Positions 1 to 7,580 of a stretch of DNA of 17,503 nucleotides are shown here, piece after piece. This DNA is from Gammaproteobacteria bacterium RIFCSPHIGHO2_12_FULL_37_34 (lineage in GTDB: Bacteria; Pseudomonadota; Gammaproteobacteria; DSM-16500): the NCBI GenBank assembly GCA_001801495.1, contig MGXW01000023.1, forward strand, positions 1-17,503. Reading direction: 5' to 3'. Below the pieces are notes generated by a model, which was not told the DNA's origin, ran no database searches, and worked only from the letters and a program-made list of their open reading frames with translations. A program made the translations under genes and the position numbers. Numbering within the stretch: position 1 is the stretch's first letter; each line of letters opens with the position of its first letter.

Positions 1-104
1 ATACATTACTTATATCAAATTGATATTAATTGTCAATATATCATCCTTCTTGTATCGAGGATCCACGCGAAGCGCCGTCTTATAGCCGTATACCCTATAC
101 AAAT

Positions 105-133
105 AAAAAAGGCACCATTATAGGTGCCTTTTT
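105..133. terminator. Bidirectional Rho-independent terminator
   Basis: A-run at 105-110, stem arm GGCACC (111-116), six-base loop, complementary arm GGTGCC (123-128) and T-run 129-133. The flanking A and T runs also pair, extending the stem and giving a U-tract on either transcript. It lies about 40 bases beyond the stop of the minus-strand gene at 171-1679, so it most likely ends that transcript. It could also stop a plus-strand transcript entering from the left of the window. Confidence 0.85.
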
Positions 134-170
134 CACTTGATGGACAATCATCCTAAGTAAGGAATTTACA

Positions 171-1679
171 TCACATACCGCTGCTTTTTCTTATGCCTGT
201 ATATTCTCGATCTTGATCAAGATTACCTATTATTACACCACCATCTACTGCTGGTGCTGCATCATCTACTGCTGGTGCTGCATCATTTACTACTGGTGCT
301 GCATCATTTACTACTGGTGCTGCATCATTTACTACTGGTGCTGGTGCGCCATTTTCTTTTGCTAATGCTTGAAAAACCTTAGCATTGGAATTTGATAGAG
401 GTTGCTCTGGCTGCAATGCTACCTCAGGATGGTCGTTAGCTTTTTCCTGTTCCTGTTTCTTTTTTTCTGCTTCATCAGCCAGCTGTTTGGCTATTTTTTT
501 CGCTTCCGCTTCTTTTTCTTTTCGTCTATTTCTTTCTGCTTTCCGCTCGTCTTTTTCCGCCGTCTTCTTCTCCTGTCTCTTTCTTTCTTGTTCTTGTGAT
601 ACGCTCGCTTGTTCTTGTGCCGCTCTTTCTACTTCTTCTTGACTTACTACCGCTGGTTTTTTATTAGCAGGTTTTACATGCCCAGAAGCCCGCAGCAAAT
701 TACTAAATTTTGAAGCAACATAATCAACTAAATTTCCAATAGTGGGTAGAGCATTACCAATAATTAGACCAACAACAGAAGAATTACTTGCCACAACTGC
801 CCATGCCTTACTCAATTGATCTAATACTGGTGAGGTAGCCCGCGCTAACCAACCAGGTAAATGGCTCATGACTGTTGGTAAATGCGTAGCTACAACAGGC
901 AGCACAGTTGCAGCAATAGCTTTTACTGCGAGCGGGAATAAGAAAATATAAGCAAGACCTGTTATAAAAATAGATGTGAGCGCTTCCAGCGGTCTCTCGT
1001 TATTCCACAAATCTCTCACATTTTGAATAGGTGAAGTAATTGGCCTAGCCAGATAATAAATGCTGTCCGGAATCCAAGAAAGCATACGTAAAGCGAGTGC
1101 CTGCTTGAGAGAGCCGTTTGTTTTAGCACGAGCTGCTGCTAATTGTAAGCCCTCAGTAGCCAATAAAGGTAAAAGTTCAGCACCCAATTTGGCAGTATTA
1201 ATAGCAAGTTTAAAAGGCATGCTAATTGAATTCAAAAGAACTCTAGGCACAATGAGTAACCCGTTAACAACTTGCTTACCACGAGAAACGTTATCTTGCC
1301 AACCTGTGAAATTTTTGAAAATATTTCCCCATGATTGCATCGAGTTAGGATCAAGCATACGATTGGGCATGCCTAAAAAGGCTGTTAGCCTGGTGAGTGG
1401 ATCTTGCACATATTGCATTGCTTTCACTGCTGCTTCAGATACAACAAGAAACTCGCTACCATCTTCTTTAAAAGAAAGCTTTGCGCCATTTACTGAAATA
1501 AGTCGCTTGTATTGTATTTCTCCCGCATATTGTATTTCTCCTTTTACTACTCCTAGTTTTTTTCTCGCTATAGCTATACTTTCAAAATGAATGCCATCTA
1601 CTGGGTAAGTTTGTCTCCACGCACGGCTAAATATACTTTCATTTTTGCTCAATACATTTTCATTTTTGCGACCAAGCAT
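171..1679 (-). CDS. Uncharacterised membrane/coiled-coil protein with C-terminal heptapeptide repeats
   Basis: I do not recognise this 502-residue protein. The ATG is preceded by a good ribosome binding site (GAGG, about 6 bases upstream). There is no signal peptide. Visible parts are: an N-terminal third with a short duplication (GEIQYA then GEIQYK, residues 47-58); a largely hydrophobic middle with a probable membrane segment at about 236-264 and weaker ones at about 140-175 and 300-317; a very charged Glu/Lys/Arg/Gln-rich stretch at about 347-415, probably a long helix or coiled coil; and five 7-residue repeats (APVVNDA or APAVDDA type) at about 446-480. The gene follows cysS on the same strand after a 110-base gap and ends at the terminator at 105-133. 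Membrane segments plus coiled coil plus low-complexity repeats are common in secreted or surface proteins of intracellular bacteria, so an effector-like role is possible but unproven. Coding is supported by length, ribosome binding site and in-frame repeats. Confidence 0.8.
   Translation of the reverse strand: MLGRKNENVLSKNESIFSRAWRQTYPVDGIHFESIAIARKKLGVVKGEIQYAGEIQYKRLISVNGAKLSFKEDGSEFLVVSEAAVKAMQYVQDPLTRLTAFLGMPNRMLDPNSMQSWGNIFKNFTGWQDNVSRGKQVVNGLLIVPRVLLNSISMPFKLAINTAKLGAELLPLLATEGLQLAAARAKTNGSLKQALALRMLSWIPDSIYYLARPITSPIQNVRDLWNNERPLEALTSIFITGLAYIFLFPLAVKAIAATVLPVVATHLPTVMSHLPGWLARATSPVLDQLSKAWAVVASNSSVVGLIIGNALPTIGNLVDYVASKFSNLLRASGHVKPANKKPAVVSQEEVERAAQEQASVSQEQERKRQEKKTAEKDERKAERNRRKEKEAEAKKIAKQLADEAEKKKQEQEKANDHPEVALQPEQPLSNSNAKVFQALAKENGAPAPVVNDAAPVVNDAAPVVNDAAPAVDDAAPAVDGGVIIGNLDQDREYTGIRKSSGM
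244..348 (-). repeat. 21-bp in-frame tandem repeat (five units)
   Basis: Five head-to-tail 21-base units at 244-264, 265-285, 286-306, 307-327 and 328-348. Units 1 and 2 are identical, units 3 and 4 are identical, and unit 5 matches unit 3 for 16 bases then diverges. The period is a multiple of three, so copy number can change without a frameshift. The units encode the 7-residue repeats near the C-terminus of the 502-residue protein. Confidence 0.9.
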
Positions 1680-1719
1680 TTCTCACCTCTTCATTGTTAG
1701 GTAACATAATTTGGGTTGC

Positions 1720-1748
1720 ATCATAATACATTAAACGTTATAAAGCAA
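1720..1748 (-). promoter_or_regulatory. Candidate sigma-70-type promoter for the 502-residue protein gene
   Basis: Read on the minus strand, a -35-like TTGCTT (1743-1748) is separated by 17 bases from a -10-like TATGAT (1720-1725), about 40 bases before the start codon. The -10 matches 5 of 6 consensus bases and the -35 only 3 of 6. The gene may be transcribed separately from the cysS operon, although read-through is also possible because I see no convincing terminator after cysS. Confidence 0.35.
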
Positions 1749-1789
1749 ACGATCTGTAAACCACTCAGCGGCTCCCGCTGAAGAAAGTA

Positions 1790-3166
1790 TTAAATATTCC
1801 GCTTCCAGCTTGTGTCTTCTGGCCCATCTTCAATCACAATACCCATTCCTAATAATTCTTGCCGAATGTGATCAGCTTCTGACCAATTTTTATTGGCACG
1901 TGCCACTTGACGTGCAGCAATCAGTGCTTCAATTTTAGCCATATCGATGGGTGTACCCGATTGAAAAAATACCTCCGGATTGGCTTGAATAATACCTAAT
2001 ACACCTGCTAAATAATGTAACAGTGCCCCCTGTTCTGCAGCTTGATGACTATCTTTTTCACGCAATCGTTGAATATCATGAGCCAATTCAAACAATACAG
2101 ATAAAGCAACCGGGGTATTAAAATCGTCATCCATTGCCTCAATGAATTTTTGTTCAAATAGGGTTCCTGTTGATCGTGTTGCTGGTGGTAAAAAACGTAG
2201 CGCAGTATAAAAACGCGTTAAAGATTGATGTGATTGCTGCAATGCCTCATCGGTATAAACCAAAGGGCTACGATAATGACTTGCTAGTAACAAATAACGT
2301 AACGTTTCTGGTTCATGCTTTGCTAATACATCACGAATAGTAATAAAATTTCCTAGCGATTTAGACATTTTTTCTTTTTCAATTTGTAAAAACCCACCGT
2401 GCACCCAAATGTTTACAAATTTTTTCTTGATAACCACTTCGGATTGAGCAATTTCATTTTCATGATGAGGAAACATTAAATCGCGCCCACCACCATGAAT
2501 ATCAAATTGTTCACCTAATAAATCCATAGCCATTGCAGAACATTCAATATGCCAACCTGGCCGACCTTCCCCCCAGGGCGAATCCCATTTGGGTTCACCG
2601 GGTTTAGCTAATTTCCATAACACAAAATCCAATGGATCACGTTTCACATCTGTCACATCCACACGTGCGCCACTTTCTAATTGATCTATATCATGGTGAG
2701 AAAGACATCCGTAATCTGAAAAACGACGCACATTAAAGTATACATCGCCATTATCTGCAACATAAGCATGGCCGCTTGCAATTATTTTCTGAATAAGTGT
2801 AATCATGTGTGGAATATAAGCTGTAGCACGAGGCTCTTGATCAGGCTGAGTTAATTGTAAAGCGGTAAAATCCTGATGCATGGCTTGAATAAAACGATGC
2901 GTAAGCGCACTGACTTCTTCTTTATTTTCATGAGCACGTTTAATAATTTTATCATCGATATCGGTAATATTACGCACATAATTGACAGCATAACCACGCC
3001 ATCGCAAATAGCGAACAATGACATCTGCAGAAACATATGTACGCGCATGACCAATATGACAATAATCATAAACGGTTACCCCGCACATATACACGCCTAC
3101 TTTTCCTGGATGAATCGGTTGGAAAATTTCTTTTTCGCGCGCGAGCGTATTAAATATTTTTAGCAT
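1790..3166 (-). CDS. cysS: Cysteinyl-tRNA synthetase
   Basis: Class I aminoacyl-tRNA synthetase that charges tRNA-Cys with cysteine in the cytosol. The 458 residues match the usual family length. The HIGH motif is at residues 37-40 and KMSKS at 266-270. The zinc ligands that select the cysteine thiol are present as Cys28, Cys209, His234 and Glu238. The N-terminus (LKIFNTLAREKEIF) and the MCGVTVYDYCHIGHART block are diagnostic. The ATG overlaps the end of gltX by 7 bases, with a modest GGTGA upstream inside gltX, so its translation is probably coupled to gltX. It is the last gene of the eight-gene lepA operon. The stop lies 110 bases before the next minus-strand gene. Confidence 0.98.
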   Translation of the reverse strand: MLKIFNTLAREKEIFQPIHPGKVGVYMCGVTVYDYCHIGHARTYVSADVIVRYLRWRGYAVNYVRNITDIDDKIIKRAHENKEEVSALTHRFIQAMHQDFTALQLTQPDQEPRATAYIPHMITLIQKIIASGHAYVADNGDVYFNVRRFSDYGCLSHHDIDQLESGARVDVTDVKRDPLDFVLWKLAKPGEPKWDSPWGEGRPGWHIECSAMAMDLLGEQFDIHGGGRDLMFPHHENEIAQSEVVIKKKFVNIWVHGGFLQIEKEKMSKSLGNFITIRDVLAKHEPETLRYLLLASHYRSPLVYTDEALQQSHQSLTRFYTALRFLPPATRSTGTLFEQKFIEAMDDDFNTPVALSVLFELAHDIQRLREKDSHQAAEQGALLHYLAGVLGIIQANPEVFFQSGTPIDMAKIEALIAARQVARANKNWSEADHIRQELLGMGIVIEDGPEDTSWKRNI

Positions 3167-4584
3167 GAGGCTTCACCATTTGCCACTCGCACCGCTCTTC
3201 CTAAGCGGTGTTTCATTTTTTCTGGACCAAGCAATTTGGCAATATGCAGAAGTTCTGGTCCATGTATTTTCCCGGTTAAAGCAACCCGCAAAGGCATAAA
3301 TAATTTTTTACCGCTTATTCCTAACGTTTGCTTCATATCATTTAAAATAAGAGGTAGTTCGATACCATATTTATCCACCGCCTGCTCCGCCTCAACAAAA
3401 AATTGCTCGCCTGCTTCTTGGATAATGTGTTGTGTTTCATCAGTTAGCGTAACTTGTTCATGGAAAAATATTTTTGCCCATTCTAATGCATCTGTAGGGA
3501 ATTCAATATTAGCTTGCACGGTTTCAATAAATAAAGACATTCTATTGTCAGGCACTTGGCTTAATGCTTCTTTACCCAACCAACGTACAGCAGATGCACT
3601 ATCTAATGCTTGTACAGCTGTTTTCTGCCAATACATTAATTGCGATAAATCAAAACGTGCTGGCGATTTACTTAATTTATCTAAATGGAAATAGGCGGCT
3701 AATTGATCAAATGATAAAAGCGCCTGCACATCAGAGGTGTGTCCTAAACGCACTAAATAGTTTAAAATAGCGCTTGCTAAAAATCCGCTGCTACGCAAAT
3801 CATGAAGACTATAACTACCATGTCGTTTAGAAAGTGGTGCGCCATCTCCCCCTACGATTAATGATAGATGCGCATAATGAGGTATGGGTAACCGAAGCGC
3901 TTGAAATAACAACACTTGCCGTGGCGTGTTAGCAACGTGGTCCTCACCCCGAATCACATGTGAAATCTTCATCATGGCATCATCAATTGCATTACAAAAT
4001 AAAAATGGTGCACTACCATCTGCTCGACGAATAATGAAATCGCCTATGTCACTACTGTTAAATTGTTGTGGCCCCTTTACCAAATCTATAAATTCAATCA
4101 TCACATGTTCTGGCACGATAAATCGCCAAGCGGGTTTTTTCCCAGCTTGAATACGTTTTTCTACTTCTTCAGCAGTTAATCGGCGACAAACCCCAGCATA
4201 ACGCGGAGCTTGCCCGCGTGATAATTGTAATTTACGCGATAGTAATAATTCTTGGTCGGTACAAAAACAAGGATAAACTAAATTTTTTTCTTGTAGTTGA
4301 GTAAAATAATTATTATAAATAGTTTGTCGCTGTGATTGTCGATAAGGTCCGTATGCACCATCGACTCCTAAACCTTCTTGCCATTTTATTCCTAACCAAT
4401 GTAAATCATCTTGTAGTGATTCAATATAGCGTTCTTCTGAACGAGCTATATCAGTATCTTCTATACGTAAAATAAAAACACCATTGTTTTTTTTTGCAAA
4501 AAGAGCGCTGAATAATGCTGCGCGTGCATTGCCTAAATGGATCATACCTGTTGGACTAGGAGAAAAACGAGTTCGGATGGTCAT
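3160..4584 (-). CDS. gltX: Glutamyl-tRNA synthetase
   Basis: Class I synthetase that attaches glutamate to tRNA-Glu. The 474 residues match the family length. The HIGH-type signature appears as HLGN at residues 17-20 in SPTGMIHLGNARAALF. The KMSKS-type loop is LSKR at 251-254. A probable zinc site is formed by Cys106, Cys108, Tyr129 and Cys133. The IHLGN form differs from the more common YLHxGGxRTALF, and resembles the second GluRS (GltX2-type) found in bacteria with two paralogues. Whether it charges only tRNA-Glu or also tRNA-Gln cannot be decided from sequence. The ATG follows the pdxJ stop after one base, with GAGGAG about 11 bases upstream inside pdxJ. It overlaps cysS by 7 bases. Confidence 0.97.
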   Translation of the reverse strand: MTIRTRFSPSPTGMIHLGNARAALFSALFAKKNNGVFILRIEDTDIARSEERYIESLQDDLHWLGIKWQEGLGVDGAYGPYRQSQRQTIYNNYFTQLQEKNLVYPCFCTDQELLLSRKLQLSRGQAPRYAGVCRRLTAEEVEKRIQAGKKPAWRFIVPEHVMIEFIDLVKGPQQFNSSDIGDFIIRRADGSAPFLFCNAIDDAMMKISHVIRGEDHVANTPRQVLLFQALRLPIPHYAHLSLIVGGDGAPLSKRHGSYSLHDLRSSGFLASAILNYLVRLGHTSDVQALLSFDQLAAYFHLDKLSKSPARFDLSQLMYWQKTAVQALDSASAVRWLGKEALSQVPDNRMSLFIETVQANIEFPTDALEWAKIFFHEQVTLTDETQHIIQEAGEQFFVEAEQAVDKYGIELPLILNDMKQTLGISGKKLFMPLRVALTGKIHGPELLHIAKLLGPEKMKHRLGRAVRVANGEASC

Positions 4585-4585
4585 G

Positions 4586-5323
4586 TTATGAGTGGCTCCT
4601 CGCTGCTAATATCAAATTTTTCATTTCACGAACAGCTTGAGATAATCCTACAAAAATCGATCTTGCAATAATACCATGGCCAATATTTAATTCATTTATT
4701 TCAGAAATGCGCGCGATTGCTTGCACATTCTGATCGTGCAATCCATGGCCAGCATTGACTATCAATGAAGCTTGATGCGCAAATTGCACCGCTTTTATCA
4801 CACGATGTAATTCATATTCACGTTCACGCTCTGTTTGCGCGTCTGCATAAGCACCTGTATGAATCTCAATCACAGGCACCTCACAGCGTTGTGCCGCTTC
4901 AATTTGATTTATCTCTGGATCAATGAAAAGGGATACTTCTATTCCCTCTTTTTTCAAAGATTGGCAAGCTTCCTTGATTCTTGATTCTTGAGCAAGCACA
5001 TCTAACCCACCTTCTGTCGTTAACTCTTCACGTTTTTCGGGTACAAAACAGCAGTGTTCTGGTTTGATTTTCTCTGCATAACAAATCATGGCATCAGTCA
5101 CTGCCATTTCTAAATTCAATCGCGTCACAGAGATCGCTTGAATGAGCTCAATATCTCGTTCTTGAATGTGTCGTCTGTCTTCCCGTAAATGTACTGTAAT
5201 GCCATCTGCACCTGCATGTTCTACAATAAATACGGCCTCCACGGGGTCCGGGTAACGCGTACCTCTAGCTTGTCGCAATGTTGCGACATGATCAATGTTC
5301 ACACCTAAGAGAGGCCGTTTCAT
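4586..5323 (-). CDS. pdxJ: Pyridoxine 5'-phosphate synthase
   Basis: Final step of DXP-dependent vitamin B6 synthesis: condenses 1-deoxyxylulose 5-phosphate with 3-amino-2-oxopropyl phosphate to give pyridoxine 5'-phosphate. It is a cytosolic TIM-barrel enzyme. I start it at the ATG giving MKRPLLGVNIDHVATLR (245 residues) because the family begins this way. The frame continues upstream to a GTG at 5368, which would add 15 unrelated residues inside recO. With this start the active-site residues fall at His45, Glu72 and His193, the same numbers as in E. coli. No clear ribosome binding site is seen. The start lies 4 bases after the recO stop, so translation is probably coupled. The gltX ATG follows its stop after one base. 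Confidence 0.96.
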   Translation of the reverse strand: MKRPLLGVNIDHVATLRQARGTRYPDPVEAVFIVEHAGADGITVHLREDRRHIQERDIELIQAISVTRLNLEMAVTDAMICYAEKIKPEHCCFVPEKREELTTEGGLDVLAQESRIKEACQSLKKEGIEVSLFIDPEINQIEAAQRCEVPVIEIHTGAYADAQTEREREYELHRVIKAVQFAHQASLIVNAGHGLHDQNVQAIARISEINELNIGHGIIARSIFVGLSQAVREMKNLILAARSHS

Positions 5324-5327
5324 TCGT

Positions 5328-6035
5328 TCAGTAAACCAATAATTGCCGACTATGGAGTTGCTTCCCACCTAACAATGCTGCCAATATCAAATAGGTTAAC
5401 CGTTTAGCATCACGCAATACATCCTCATTCCATTCTTCTTTAACAATCGCGATTAAATTTTTACCGGAAAATAAATTCGTTTGGCCCAACCTATCTGTCA
5501 TTTTACTTAGCATAAATCCTTGTTCAAAAATAAATCGATAATAGTGATGAGGTAAAAATGCTTGGTGTAAGGATAAATCAGATTGCGGCAACACGCCATA
5601 ACCTAATTCTTTAAATAAACACTGCTCAAACGAGCGCAATATTGCAGGATCTAACCCGGCTTGTAATGCAAACAATGTTTTTTCATACGTTATGAAAAGT
5701 GAAATCTGCGCATCCCATTTCTGTAATAAATACATCAATAATTCATTTAAATATAATCCCGCAAATAAGCATTCGCCTCGCAAATGCAACGCTTCTTTTT
5801 TTGCTTCAACGGCGTACAAGGTCATGAGTTCCCCCTGACCACCCCATGACACCAACAAGGGAAAAAAGGGTTGCAATAATCCTGCTGTACTGGAATATGC
5901 TTTACGCACACCACGTGCTACAACCGTTAAACGTCCGTATTCTTGAGTTAGCAATTCCACTAAAAAGCTTGTTTCACGATAAGCCCTGCGATGTAATACA
6001 TAAGCGGGTTGCAAAAAAACACGTTTGTTACTCAT
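5328..6035 (-). CDS. recO: DNA repair protein RecO
   Basis: Recombination mediator of the RecFOR pathway, which anneals single strands and helps load RecA on SSB-coated DNA. The 235 residues are close to the usual 240. The N-terminal OB-fold is recognisable from AYVLHRRAYRETSFLVELLT followed by YGRLTVVARGVRK (residues 11-45), the typical RecO opening. The rest is a less conserved helical domain, with GLYLNELLMYLL at about 88-99. The ATG overlaps the end of era by 8 bases and the stop is 4 bases before pdxJ. Era-RecO-PdxJ order is conserved in gammaproteobacteria and supports the assignment. Confidence 0.95.
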   Translation of the reverse strand: MSNKRVFLQPAYVLHRRAYRETSFLVELLTQEYGRLTVVARGVRKAYSSTAGLLQPFFPLLVSWGGQGELMTLYAVEAKKEALHLRGECLFAGLYLNELLMYLLQKWDAQISLFITYEKTLFALQAGLDPAILRSFEQCLFKELGYGVLPQSDLSLHQAFLPHHYYRFIFEQGFMLSKMTDRLGQTNLFSGKNLIAIVKEEWNEDVLRDAKRLTYLILAALLGGKQLHSRQLLVY

Positions 6036-6915
6036 AACCCAAACTCTTTAACGCACGTTCATCATCTGTCCAATGTTCTTTTACTTTTACCCAAAGACGC
6101 AAAAATACTTTCCGTTGTAAAATATTCTGAATATCACGCCTTGCTTGTGTACCAATTTTTTTAAGTTGTGCACCTTGCTTACCAATCATGATTGCTTTTT
6201 GGCCTTGTCGTTCCACCCAAATAATAGCGCTAATCGTTGTAAGTTTATTGCCTTGCTCCAGTTGTTCAATTTCAACGGTCGTGGCATAAGGTAATTCTTC
6301 TTCTGTTGTTTGAATAATTTTTTCACGAATAACTTCAGCAATTTGAAAACGAATACTTTTATCTGTGATTTGATCATCCGGATAAAGTTGCGGCCCTTTA
6401 GGCAACAGCCGAATAATTTCCATTTCTAATGAGGCAATGTTTTCTACTTTTAATGCTGAAATAGGAATGATATGAGTGAAAGGATATCGCTCGTGTAATT
6501 GCTCAATCATCGGTAGTAATTTTGTTTTATCTTGGAGTAAATCAACTTTATTGATCGCTAATAAGACGGGCTTCGTGAGATTCTGTAATTTTTTTAAAAC
6601 AAGCTCATCGTCATCTTGCCAACCGGTTGCATTCATCATGAAAATAATAAGATCTGCATCCAAGAGAACAGAACGCGCTATACGATTCATGTAACGATTC
6701 ATCGCGTGTTTTTCTACTGAATGTAACCCTGGTGTGTCTATATAAATGATTTGCGCGCAATCAATTATTTTAATACCTAATATTTGCCAACGTGTCGTTT
6801 GTGGTTTGGATGAGGTAATACTCAGTTTTTGATTCAACAAACAATTTAATAATGTGGATTTACCAACATTAGGCCGCCCAATGATAGCCACCATGCCAGA
6901 ATGCGTGATTGTCAT
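6028..6915 (-). CDS. era: GTPase Era, 16S rRNA-binding ribosome assembly factor
   Basis: Essential GTPase that binds the 3' end of 16S rRNA during 30S maturation. The chosen start gives MTITHSGMVAIIGRPNVGKS (295 residues, near the usual 300). Its ATG overlaps the rnc TGA as ATGA. The frame stays open 34 codons upstream into rnc, but those Arg/Ser-rich residues are not family-like. GTPase motifs: G1 GRPNVGKS 13-20, G2 region SSKPQTTR 35-42, G3 DTPG 60-63, G4 NKVD 122-125, G5 SAL 153-155. The C-terminal KH RNA-binding domain covers about 197-282, with the IGKQG loop at 244-248. It overlaps recO by 8 bases. Confidence 0.97.
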   Translation of the reverse strand: MTITHSGMVAIIGRPNVGKSTLLNCLLNQKLSITSSKPQTTRWQILGIKIIDCAQIIYIDTPGLHSVEKHAMNRYMNRIARSVLLDADLIIFMMNATGWQDDDELVLKKLQNLTKPVLLAINKVDLLQDKTKLLPMIEQLHERYPFTHIIPISALKVENIASLEMEIIRLLPKGPQLYPDDQITDKSIRFQIAEVIREKIIQTTEEELPYATTVEIEQLEQGNKLTTISAIIWVERQGQKAIMIGKQGAQLKKIGTQARRDIQNILQRKVFLRLWVKVKEHWTDDERALKSLGYE

Positions 6916-7580
6916 TTTTTCAAGACCTCTAACATCATGTGAGCGGCTTCTTGTTCTGCACGACGTCGGCTGGTGCCTTTCCCTAAGGTTTTTTTCTCGA
7001 TTCCTACTACTCGACAACTGACAGTAAATAATTGTTTGTGAGCTTGCCCTTCTGTACCTTCTACTTGATACACTGGTAAGCCTAAGCGTTTGCCCTGCAA
7101 ATATTCTTGCAATTGCGTTTTAGGATCTTTATGACTGGCTGCGGAAGATAATGATTGTAATAATGGTGTATACCACGACAAAATCTTTGCGCGCACAGCA
7201 TCAAAACCACCATCTAAATAAATTGCACCAATCACAGCTTCCATTGCACAAGAAAGAATGGAGTGACGCATGCTGCCGCCACTACGCTGCTCACCCGGAC
7301 CAAGATAAAGATAGCAACCCAAATCAAATTCTTTTGCTAAATCGCCTAACGTATCGCGATTGACTAATGTTGCACGCCAACGACTTAATTCACCTTCTGT
7401 TGCAGATGGAAATTGTTGATACAAGATTTCAGCAATCACGAAATTAACAACCGCATCGCCTAAAAACTCCAGACGTTCATTATGCTCACCACCTTTACTA
7501 CGGTGTGTTAAAGCAATTTTAAGAAATTTAACTTGATTAAATTGATAATCAAGTTTTGCAGATAATGCTTCAATCATCAT
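6912..7580 (-). CDS. rnc: Ribonuclease III with an altered active-site residue
   Basis: Double-strand-specific endoribonuclease for rRNA processing and RNA turnover. The 222 residues match the family. The nuclease domain (about 1-145) carries the NERLEFLGDA signature, giving Glu35, Glu38 and Asp42, equivalent to E. coli Glu38, Glu41 and Asp45. The second acidic pair (E. coli Asp114 and Glu117) is Cys111 and Glu114, in SILSCAMEAVIGAIYLDG, where the family usually has Asp. The codon is TGT at 7248-7250. A double-stranded RNA-binding domain covers about 152-221 with the normal GTSRRRAEQEAA helix. The start is the first of two adjacent ATG codons. It shares one base with the lepB stop (TAATG) and its own TGA overlaps era's ATG. 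Confidence 0.96.
   Translation of the reverse strand: MMIEALSAKLDYQFNQVKFLKIALTHRSKGGEHNERLEFLGDAVVNFVIAEILYQQFPSATEGELSRWRATLVNRDTLGDLAKEFDLGCYLYLGPGEQRSGGSMRHSILSCAMEAVIGAIYLDGGFDAVRAKILSWYTPLLQSLSSAASHKDPKTQLQEYLQGKRLGLPVYQVEGTEGQAHKQLFTVSCRVVGIEKKTLGKGTSRRRAEQEAAHMMLEVLKK

Noticed and set aside
12..26. Palindrome ATATCA/TGATAT near the left edge as an operator
   Set aside because: AT-only short palindromes are expected by chance in this composition and no promoter or gene start lies next to it within the window.
244..348. Short regular repeats that could suggest a CRISPR array
   Set aside because: Units are directly adjacent with no spacers, the period is 21 bases and they are in frame within a coding sequence.
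385..642. Plus-strand Ser/Cys/Phe-rich open frames opposite the coiled-coil region
   Set aside because: Low-complexity mirror of Glu/Lys/Arg codons on the minus strand, with no ribosome binding site of note.
1060..1590. 176-codon plus-strand open frame antisense to the 502-residue protein gene
   Set aside because: It lies wholly within the better-supported minus-strand gene, which has a ribosome binding site and a structured protein; the opposite frame is a composition effect.
1765..1781. Perfect hairpin TCAGCGG/CCGCTGA after cysS as a terminator
   Set aside because: The stem is only 7 bp and no T-run follows on the minus strand; at best a weak attenuator.
5324..5368. Extended pdxJ N-terminus from a GTG at 5368
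   Set aside because: The 15 extra residues are not family-like and overlap recO; the internal ATG reproduces E. coli active-site numbering.
6916..7017. 34-residue Arg/Ser-rich extension of Era
   Set aside because: It is rnc read in another frame; the ATGA junction and the family N-terminus support the internal start.
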